Shown here: in pieces, positions 6,890 to 12,602 of the stretch | How positions within the stretch are numbered: position 1 is the first letter of the stretch | How the letters are laid out: the number at the start of each line of letters is the position of its first letter | NCBI GenBank assembly: GCA_026983755.1 | Contig: JALSTL010000064.1 | Span: forward strand, 1-15,585 | From: Melioribacteraceae bacterium | Lineage (GTDB): Bacteria > Bacteroidota > Ignavibacteria > Ignavibacteriales > Melioribacteraceae | Length of the DNA stretch: 15,585 bases | Direction of reading: 5' to 3' | Notes under the pieces: generated by a model | Told to the model about the DNA's origin: nothing | The model's database searches: none | What the model saw: the letters and a program-made list of their open reading frames with translations, nothing else | Translations under genes and position numbers: made by a program

Positions 6890-7642
6890 TTATTCCAAAT
6901 CGTAAGCCAAACAGCATTTTAATTTACCGCAAGGTCCGGTATATTTGGAAATATTTTGAGTAATATTATTTTTATATGCATCTTCTGCGGTAATTTTTTT
7001 GAATGAGCACATAAAAGTTGCACAACAATATTCTCTGCCGCAAGTAGCAATTCCGCCTAACATTTTAGCTTCGTCTCTTACACCAATTTGCCTAAGTTCA
7101 ATTCTTGTTCTGAAATGTGCCGCTAATTTTTTAGCCAATTCTCTGAAGTCAACTCGTCCGTCCGATGTATAAAAGAAAAATATTTTTTTTCTGTCGAATT
7201 GGTAATGTACATCTACAAGCTTCATTGTTAAGTTTAGTTGTTTAACCAAATCTTTAAAAATTGCTTTAGCTCCTTCGGCATCAATTTTATTGGTAATATT
7301 TCTTTGAACATCTTTTTCTTTTGCCAATCGTTCTATTAACGGAACGTTTTCATTTTCCGTTTCCAAGCTTTCAATTTTTATATCTATAAATGAACCCAAT
7401 TCTATAATTTCGGCAAATTCAATTGAATCATTAATTTTAATTATTATTTGGTCATGTACGGAAATATCCAAATTGTTTATGTTTTTACAAATGTTTAAGC
7501 CCAAAAATCCGTTGCATTTTGCAATAACAAGTTTGTTTTTATTATTTAGTGTTTCTTCGCTTGTTGTATTGTTTGCATTTTTGTTTTTCGATTGGTGATG
7601 TTCGGAAAGGCATATATTTTTTGGTACTGATTTATCTTTCAT
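6890..7642 (-). CDS. PSP1-domain protein, RicT/YaaT-like
   Basis: The 250-residue protein matches the PSP1/RicT (YaaT) family. In Bacillus, RicT forms an iron-sulfur-containing complex with RicA and RicF that affects mRNA processing by RNase Y; outside Firmicutes its role is little known. The layout is a polar N-terminal extension of about 38 residues, a core at roughly 39-235 with 'FRTRIELRQIGVRDEAK' (177-193), and a cysteine-rich end. Seven cysteines cluster near the C-terminus: C201, C206, C207 and C212, then C238, C243 and C244 in 'GPCGKLKCCLAYD'. The cysteines fit metal or Fe-S binding. The protein stops right after this motif, so the tail seen in some homologues is missing. Its ATG overlaps the holB stop by 4 bases. 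The holB-yaaT pairing is conserved in many bacteria and supports the call. Confidence 0.88.
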   Translation of the reverse strand: MKDKSVPKNICLSEHHQSKNKNANNTTSEETLNNKNKLVIAKCNGFLGLNICKNINNLDISVHDQIIIKINDSIEFAEIIELGSFIDIKIESLETENENVPLIERLAKEKDVQRNITNKIDAEGAKAIFKDLVKQLNLTMKLVDVHYQFDRKKIFFFYTSDGRVDFRELAKKLAAHFRTRIELRQIGVRDEAKMLGGIATCGREYCCATFMCSFKKITAEDAYKNNITQNISKYTGPCGKLKCCLAYDLE

Positions 7643-8748
7643 TTGGCGTCAATTCCTATGGATGTTATTTCAAATATAACATTCATAGCCAACAGATTCA
7701 AGCTAACATTGTTATGAATTGAATTTCTTATTTGTACCAAATTTTTTATTACGTTGTTAACGTCGGCTTTAATAAATCTATTATTGAATTTTACCAAAGT
7801 TTCAAAATTATTTTTGAAGTTAATATTTCCTACAGAATGTTTTTGTTTGATTGTATCATTAAACCATGTAATAATTAAGTCTAAAATAATTTGAAAGGCC
7901 AAAGAAGATTTTGCTTTTATTATATCCGAAAATTCTTTGTAAGCCGTGTTATATTTTTTAGCAAGAGAATAACGTAATATGGTAATTGTTTTTTCCAAAT
8001 AATCATTAATATTGTTTTCCAAAAGGAACAAAGCTTTTGTAACTGATCCTTGTGCAAAAGGTAACGCAAATTTATAATCTTCTTCGTCAAACAAATAATA
8101 TCGTGTTAATATTCGGGCTATTGTTTCCGTATCAAGCGGAGCAAAATTAATATGCCAACATCTGGATTTAATGGTAGATAACAATTTATCCGGTTGACTT
8201 GTTATTAGTATGAAAACAATACCTTCGGGTGGTTCTTCCAAATTTTTCAGAAAAGCATTTTGTGCTTCTGTACTCATTTTTTCAGCATCGGAAATAATAA
8301 TTCCGCGATAGTTTACTTCATCGTAATTTAATGAAATTATTTTATTTATTTCCCTAATACTGTTAATCTTAATATTATTTGCATTTTTTATGTTAATTTT
8401 GTGATAAGGATTTTTAGCTTTGGAATTTAAGTGTTCTCTAATATCCGTAATAATATCTTCAGATAGTTTTGCCGTAGGCGTATCGTTGTTTGTTTCGTTT
8501 TTCCCTCTGGGTAAAGGCAATATCAATTTTACATAAGGTTCGGTTAATTTTTCAATTTTTTTTTGTATGAAATCCGAAGAAGTTTGTTGGTTAAGTAGTT
8601 TTAAAAATTGTATTGCGGCATAATGTTTTCCTATCCCTTCAATTCCGGAAAACAGTAAAGCATTGGGTATTCGTCGGGAATTATAAATCTCGGTAAGAAT
8701 ATTACATGCTTTTTCCTGACCTTCTACCTCAAGGAATAAATTGTGCAT
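7639..8748 (-). CDS. holB: DNA polymerase III subunit delta prime (clamp loader)
   Basis: Delta prime is the stator subunit of the clamp loader that places the beta clamp on primed DNA. The 369-residue AAA+ protein has the expected N-terminal start 'EGQEKACNIL' (9-18), a degenerate P-loop GIEGIGKH (35-42), a Walker B-like 'IISDAEKMS' (151-159), 'AFLKNLEEPP' (165-174) and the SRC-type motif 'STIKSRC' (191-197). His42 replaces the P-loop Thr/Ser, which fits a subunit that does not hydrolyse ATP. The zinc module of DnaX/HolB is replaced by an insert at roughly 60-130 without the four cysteines. It lies 22 bases after the DUF2795 gene and its stop overlaps ricT by 4 bases. DnaX (tau/gamma) is the main alternative, but the degenerate P-loop and lack of long C-terminal domains argue against it. 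Confidence 0.88.
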   Translation of the reverse strand: MHNLFLEVEGQEKACNILTEIYNSRRIPNALLFSGIEGIGKHYAAIQFLKLLNQQTSSDFIQKKIEKLTEPYVKLILPLPRGKNETNNDTPTAKLSEDIITDIREHLNSKAKNPYHKINIKNANNIKINSIREINKIISLNYDEVNYRGIIISDAEKMSTEAQNAFLKNLEEPPEGIVFILITSQPDKLLSTIKSRCWHINFAPLDTETIARILTRYYLFDEEDYKFALPFAQGSVTKALFLLENNINDYLEKTITILRYSLAKKYNTAYKEFSDIIKAKSSLAFQIILDLIITWFNDTIKQKHSVGNINFKNNFETLVKFNNRFIKADVNNVIKNLVQIRNSIHNNVSLNLLAMNVIFEITSIGIDAK

Positions 8749-8770
8749 TTATTTCTCAATTAAAAATAAT

Positions 8771-8998
8771 CTAATTATAATCGTCATCATCAAAATAGAA
8801 GAAGTCATCATCCGTAGGATAATCGGGCCAAATATCTTCTATTCCTTCGTATAATTCTTCGTCTTCTTCCAATTCTTTTAGGTTTTCAATTACCTCATAA
8901 GGACTTCCAATTCTATCGGCATATTCAATTAATTCTTCCTTTGTAGCCGGCCAAGGAGCATCTATTAAATATGATGCCAATTCAATAGTCCATATCAT
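8771..8998 (-). CDS. DUF2795 domain-containing small acidic protein
   Basis: The 75-residue protein matches the DUF2795 pattern: 'LASYLIDAPWPATKEELIEY' (7-26) carries the WPATKEEL core, followed by 'IGSPYEVIENLKEL' (30-43) and 'EDIWPDYPTDDDFFY' (54-68). The tail after 60 is almost entirely acidic and aromatic and ends 'DDDDYN'. DUF2795 proteins are small helical proteins of unknown function, sometimes considered nucleic-acid- or protein-binding, and that remains unproven. It is translationally coupled to the M23 peptidase upstream through a 4-base ATGA overlap, with AGGAG about 13 bases before the ATG, and holB follows 22 bases later. Length is complete for the family. Confidence 0.85.
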   Translation of the reverse strand: MIWTIELASYLIDAPWPATKEELIEYADRIGSPYEVIENLKELEEDEELYEGIEDIWPDYPTDDDFFYFDDDDYN

Positions 8999-9948
8999 TT
9001 GTTTTTATTCTCCTGCTTAGAATTTGTTGCAATAAAATCAAATAAACTAATGTTGTTAAAAATAAAGTTTCGGGGATTAAGCGGTATTCCGTTATGCCTA
9101 ACTTCGTAGTGCAAATGCGGACCCGTAGCCAAACTTCCGGATTTTCCGGATAATGCTATTACTTCTCCCCTTTTTACTTTTTCACCTTTTTTAACTAAAA
9201 TTTTTGATAAATGTGCATACAAAGTAGTGTAACCGAAACCATGGTCTAATTCCACAACTCTACCGTAACCGTTTCTAAAACCTTTGCGAATTACAGTAGC
9301 ATTGCCCGGAGCATAAACTTTGGTACCGGTATTTACAACAATGTCTAAACCGGCATGCATTCTTTTTACTTTTAATATCGGATGCATTCTCATTCCGAAT
9401 TTATCTCCCATTGGTCCGTTACACGGTAAAAATGCAGGTATTGATTTATATAATTTTTTGTTTTTTTCCAAAGAATATTTTATTTCCGAATAATTCTCTT
9501 TTTGTATTGCAATTTTTGAATTTAGTGATTCCAAAGATTTGTTTATATTATTTATCATTCCGCTAACACTGGAAATTTTTGTAGGAAGATATTCTTTAAA
9601 CACCGAACCGCCAACTCCAATAGTTCTGTCTTTTTCATCCAAAGGTTTTAGGTTCACGGATAATCTTAATGCCGTATCGTTTTTTTGTAAAAGAGTGATT
9701 TTTTTATTTAAGGCATTTATCTTTTTTGTTAAGTTTTTATATCTGTTCAATAATTCTTTATTGTTTTGAGTTGAAATATATTTTTCGTTATTGGCCGATA
9801 CCACGCCTGAAACAATAGTAAATATACCGAACATTAAAAATCCGAAAGCCAATGAAAAAACCAGTACTAAGGAAATAAATTTTTTATAAAAGTTTTTTAC
9901 TTCTATATATTTTAGTTTTTTCGGTGAGAAATAAAATATTTTTTTCAT
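8995..9948 (-). CDS. Membrane-anchored M23 family murein endopeptidase
   Basis: M23 (LytM/lysostaphin-type) zinc endopeptidases cut peptidoglycan cross-links. The 317-residue protein has a short basic cytoplasmic N-terminus, one membrane segment at about 25-50, coiled-coil-like stretches at about 62-95 and 130-170, and the peptidase domain at about 178-297. Zinc ligands and catalytic residues are visible: H198 and D202 in 'RMHAGLDI', H246 in 'TTLYAHLSK', and H278/H280 in 'GPHLHYEV'. All expected residues are present, so it should be active rather than a regulatory pseudo-enzyme. The single-anchor coiled-coil design is common among periplasmic M23 hydrolases in this lineage. It is first in the run with DUF2795, holB and ricT and overlaps DUF2795 by 4 bases. 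The link between wall hydrolysis and replication genes is probably only positional. Confidence 0.92.
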   Translation of the reverse strand: MKKIFYFSPKKLKYIEVKNFYKKFISLVLVFSLAFGFLMFGIFTIVSGVVSANNEKYISTQNNKELLNRYKNLTKKINALNKKITLLQKNDTALRLSVNLKPLDEKDRTIGVGGSVFKEYLPTKISSVSGMINNINKSLESLNSKIAIQKENYSEIKYSLEKNKKLYKSIPAFLPCNGPMGDKFGMRMHPILKVKRMHAGLDIVVNTGTKVYAPGNATVIRKGFRNGYGRVVELDHGFGYTTLYAHLSKILVKKGEKVKRGEVIALSGKSGSLATGPHLHYEVRHNGIPLNPRNFIFNNISLFDFIATNSKQENKNK

Positions 9949-9976
9949 TTTGTCTCTTTATTATTAATAGGTTGCG

Positions 9977-10005
9977 AAAATAATAAATAGCTAATCTTAA
10001 ATCAA
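9977..10005 (-). promoter_or_regulatory. Possible promoter for the M23-DUF2795-holB-ricT run
   Basis: On the minus strand TTGATT (10005-10000), a 17-base spacer and TATTTT (9982-9977) precede the M23 ATG by 28 bases. Each hexamer matches consensus at four positions. The 205-base gap (9949-10153) separates hprK from this run, so a promoter is expected somewhere here. A TATAAT also occurs at 10019-10014 without a good -35. Confidence 0.3.
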
Positions 10006-10064
10006 GAGTAGATATTATATTTTTTTTTATAATTTTTTCATTTTATATCATCTTTTATTTTCAA

Positions 10065-10099
10065 CGGATATATAATAATGTAATTTATTTAACTATCCG
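10065..10099. repeat. Short inverted repeat in the hprK-M23 intergenic gap
   Basis: CGGATA (10065-10070) and TATCCG (10094-10099) form a 6-bp perfect inverted repeat around 23 bases of A/T. It follows the hprK stop by about 55 bases in the direction of transcription. It could be part of a weak terminator or a dyad operator for the downstream M23 run. No T-run follows directly. Nothing else in this 205-base gap stands out except A/T homopolymer runs. Confidence 0.3.
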
Positions 10100-10153
10100 C
10101 AAAATTTTTAGGAAAGTTCAAAAATTATCTAAAACTATATCTAATGGAAACAT

Positions 10154-11167
10154 TTACTCAAAATCATGTTCAAAGTAATCAACCGATCTATCGGTATTTT
10201 TTGTTTTGGTTTTAATTTTTTCTTCAACTCTTTTGGCTAAAATTTTGGAAGCATCGTAACCGTAATGTTTAAGTAAATAATTCAATGCAATTACTTCGGA
10301 AATAACCGTAATATTTTTACCTGGTAAAATAGGAATTTTAATATATTGAATATCAATATCCATCACTTTAACGGTTTTTGTATCTAAACCTGTTCGAGTA
10401 TAGTTTTGTTTTTTATCCCAAATTTCCAATTCGATAATAACTTCCAATCTTTTTTGAAACCTAATTGCTCTAATTCCGAACATACTTCTTACATCAATAA
10501 ATCCAATTCCTCTTATTTCCATAAAATGTTTAATTAGTTCCGTACCGGAGCCCATTATAATGTTTTCTCCTTTTTTTGTTAGTACAACAATATCATCGGC
10601 AACCAATCTGTGTCCTCTTTCAACCAAATCCAAAACTACTTCGCTTTTTCCTATTCCGGATTTTCCGGTAAACAATAAACCCACGCCGTAAACATCAACA
10701 AACGAGCCGTGTATAGTTAGGCTTGGAGCAAATTGGTCATCTAAAAAATCGCTTACCAAATAAGCTAACTTTGTTGTGGTTAATGAAGAGATAAAGATAG
10801 GTATGTTGTGAACTTCCGCTAATTTCAGAATATCGTTGGAAGGTTTATTATTATTAGTAAAAATAACACAAGGGATTTGAAATTTTAATATTTTTTCCAG
10901 TGCCGCTTTCCTTTTGGCTTTGTTCAATCCGCTAAGATATTTCACTTCGGTATTGCCTACAATTTGCACTCTGTTATATGAAAATAGTTCTACAAACCCG
11001 GCTAATGCCAAACCGGGTCTGTGTAAATTTTGTTCCGTTATTTTTTTTTTAAGTGATGTTTTTTTTGTAAGTAATTCAATGTGAATTTTTTCTTTTAATG
11101 CTTTGAAAAAAAACTCTACCGTAATAAAAGATTTGCGTGAATTTTTTTTATTTGAAAAATCTATCAT
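10154..11167 (-). CDS. hprK: HPr kinase/phosphorylase
   Basis: HprK phosphorylates and dephosphorylates a serine of HPr, the PTS carrier protein, linking carbon and energy state to regulation. The 337-residue protein has the N-terminal HprK domain (about 15-140) and the catalytic domain with His153 in 'IHGSFVDVYGVG', P-loop GKSGIGKSE (168-176), 'GHRLVADD' (185-192, catalytic D191/D192 region), the family signature 'MEIRGIGFIDV' (216-226) and 'PILPGKNITVISE' (279-291). Every hallmark is intact, including the signature needed for phosphorolysis, so it should be active. No ptsH or ptsI is in the window. Its start overlaps the hpf stop by 4 bases. An hpf-hprK neighbourhood resembles the rpoN-hpf-ptsN-hprK clusters of Proteobacteria, but rpoN and ptsN are absent here. 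Confidence 0.95.
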   Translation of the reverse strand: MIDFSNKKNSRKSFITVEFFFKALKEKIHIELLTKKTSLKKKITEQNLHRPGLALAGFVELFSYNRVQIVGNTEVKYLSGLNKAKRKAALEKILKFQIPCVIFTNNNKPSNDILKLAEVHNIPIFISSLTTTKLAYLVSDFLDDQFAPSLTIHGSFVDVYGVGLLFTGKSGIGKSEVVLDLVERGHRLVADDIVVLTKKGENIIMGSGTELIKHFMEIRGIGFIDVRSMFGIRAIRFQKRLEVIIELEIWDKKQNYTRTGLDTKTVKVMDIDIQYIKIPILPGKNITVISEVIALNYLLKHYGYDASKILAKRVEEKIKTKTKNTDRSVDYFEHDFE

Positions 11168-11466
11168 CTTGTTTTAGCCATTCTTTTTGATTTTAATTTT
11201 TTTAATTGTTTCTCAAGTTTATTGATTACTTTTGTTAGTGCTTTGGAAAATTCGTCGTCATCTTCTTTTGCCGAAAAAACTTTTCCGGGTACACTAATGT
11301 TTATTTCCACCGTTTTAATGCTGTCTTTTAAATGTGTATAACTTAATATCACATTTGCATCCAAAATATCCGCATTAAATTTTTCAAGGGAGTTTAGTTG
11401 TTTTTTGATCTCTTTTTTCAAAGATTCTTTTGCTTTAAATTTTCTGGATGTTATTTGCACGTTCAT
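11164..11466 (-). CDS. hpf: Ribosome hibernation promoting factor, short form (HPF/RaiA/YfiA family)
   Basis: HPF-type proteins bind the 30S decoding region during slow growth and inactivate ribosomes. The 100-residue protein covers the single alpha-beta-alpha domain: 'MNVQITSRKFKAKESLKKEI' (1-20), central strands 'ILDANVILSYTHL' (34-46) and 'TVEINISVPGKVFSAKEDDD' (52-71), and a basic end with 'KLEKQLKKLKSKRM'. It lacks the C-terminal dimerisation domain of long HPF, so it is a short HPF or YfiA-like protein. Sequence alone does not say whether it promotes 100S dimers or holds 70S monomers. A strong AAGGAG (11477-11472) lies five bases before the ATG and overlaps the xerC/D stop codon. It overlaps hprK by 4 bases. 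Confidence 0.92.
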   Translation of the reverse strand: MNVQITSRKFKAKESLKKEIKKQLNSLEKFNADILDANVILSYTHLKDSIKTVEINISVPGKVFSAKEDDDEFSKALTKVINKLEKQLKKLKSKRMAKTR

Positions 11467-11475
11467 GTTAACTCC

Positions 11476-12369
11476 TTATGATTTTGGGTGAGCTTTTTTA
11501 TATGCTTTTTTTAATCGTTCTATACTTACTTGTGTATAAATTTGTGTGGTAGATAAATTTTCGTGTCCTAATATTTCTTTTACCGCAAGCAAATCGGCTC
11601 CGTTATCCAACATGTGTGTTGCGGCGGCATGCCTAAGTACGTGGGGACTTTTTTTTGCCACATCACTTACTTTTGTTATATACTTTTTAACCAATCTTCT
11701 AACATATTTCGGATAGATTCTTCTATTTGATGTAGTTAAAATTAAAGGCTCCGTTTTACTGATATAATTTCTGCTTGTAAGGTAATCTTGAACTATATCC
11801 AAAGATTTGCTGCCTAAAGGAACAACTCTGGTTTTGCTTCCCTTTCCTTTTACCCGAATGCTTTTACGGTAAAGGTCTATATCTTCTATATTAAGATTGC
11901 AGAGTTCTGAAACTCTTAATGCGCAGCCATATAATAATTCAAAAATCACTTTATGATTTTTATTTTCGCTTTTTTCTTCATCCAATAATTTAAGAATTTT
12001 TAAGAAAGAATCAAGCGTTATTATTTCCGGCAATTTTCTTTTTTGTTTGGGATTTTTTATTGTTGAGGAAATGTCTTTGGTAATTATTTCATTTTTTAAT
12101 AAAAAATTAAAATATCCTCGTAAGACCGATAATTTTCTGCTAATTGAACTTCTATTAAGGTTATCTTCGTTTAATTTCACTATATATAGTTTAAGTGTTC
12201 GCTCCGTTATTCCGTTGATTGAATAAATATGTTTTGAATTTAGAAAGTCGGTAAATTGCGAAAGGTCTTTTCTATATGCTATAATGGTGTTTTCGGAAAC
12301 TCTTTTTATATTATAAAGTTCCGACAAAAAATTATTTATAGTTTCGGTAAAATTATTTTTATTTGTCAT
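11476..12369 (-). CDS. Tyrosine recombinase XerC/XerD
   Basis: Xer recombinases resolve chromosome dimers at dif, usually activated by FtsK. The 297-residue protein has the typical N-terminal core-binding domain (about 5-90) and catalytic domain (about 115-295). The full active site is visible: R152 in 'CALRVSEL', K176 in 'VKGKGSKTR', H243 and R246 in 'HVLRH', H269 in 'LGHENL' and nucleophile Y278 in 'TTQIYTQVS'. Length and motif spacing match XerC/XerD, not phage or integron integrases. The setting among housekeeping genes, with no att-like repeats nearby, supports a chromosomal role. Whether it is XerC or XerD, or the only Xer in the genome, cannot be settled here. It is followed by hpf after 9 bases. 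No clear Shine-Dalgarno sequence precedes the ATG. Confidence 0.9.
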   Translation of the reverse strand: MTNKNNFTETINNFLSELYNIKRVSENTIIAYRKDLSQFTDFLNSKHIYSINGITERTLKLYIVKLNEDNLNRSSISRKLSVLRGYFNFLLKNEIITKDISSTIKNPKQKRKLPEIITLDSFLKILKLLDEEKSENKNHKVIFELLYGCALRVSELCNLNIEDIDLYRKSIRVKGKGSKTRVVPLGSKSLDIVQDYLTSRNYISKTEPLILTTSNRRIYPKYVRRLVKKYITKVSDVAKKSPHVLRHAAATHMLDNGADLLAVKEILGHENLSTTQIYTQVSIERLKKAYKKAHPKS

Positions 12370-12602
12370 AATAATTAAGTTATACCAAATTGAAATCGGT
12401 TTCTTATCAAAATATAATAAAGAGATTTCTTAGCCCGATAAATTACATGGGGCTTTCTCTCTAAAAAAAGACATAAATGGAAAGAGAAGTTTTGGAATTT
12501 TAATTTCCAACTCCTTTAGCTTTTTGGAAAAATAAAAATTTTTTCAGTAAAAAATTCGAAAGTTTTTCCCGCAATACGAACTTAACACTACATCCGAATA
12601 AA
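12370..12602. other. Intergenic region topA-xerC/D with several hairpins
   Basis: This 233-base gap is the longest without a gene. On the minus strand, reading from topA to xerC/D, it holds a T-tailed hairpin (12556-12537), a 6-bp dyad TTGGAA/TTCCAA (12510-12505 with 12497-12492), a 5-bp GC-rich dyad AGCCC/GGGCT (12454-12450 with 12436-12432), and an extended -10-like TGGTATAAC (12387-12379) only 9 bases before the xerC/D ATG. I see no tRNA cloverleaf, no open reading frame with a start signal and no riboswitch class I can recognise. Confidence 0.5.
12524..12556 (-). terminator. Terminator-like hairpin after topA
   Basis: On the minus strand AATTTTTT (12556-12549) pairs perfectly with AAAAAATT (12544-12537) around the 4-base loop ACTG, followed by TTTATTTTT. 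It lies about 47 bases after the topA stop. The stem is pure A/T, so it is weaker than a classic terminator, but its position is right. Confidence 0.4.

Noticed and set aside
10014..10019. Perfect TATAAT on the minus strand in the hprK-M23 gap as the main promoter.
   Set aside because: No acceptable -35 lies at 16-18 bases; the surrounding poly-A/T tract makes chance occurrence likely.
11476..12369. Tyrosine recombinase as a sign of a mobile element or integron.
   Set aside because: The protein has the XerC/D length and motifs, sits in a housekeeping gene run, and no att-like direct repeats or cargo genes are seen nearby.
12540..12602. Possible tRNA on the minus strand because of a TTTCGAATT string resembling a T-loop.
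   Set aside because: No matching T-stem, acceptor stem or anticodon arm could be built around it.
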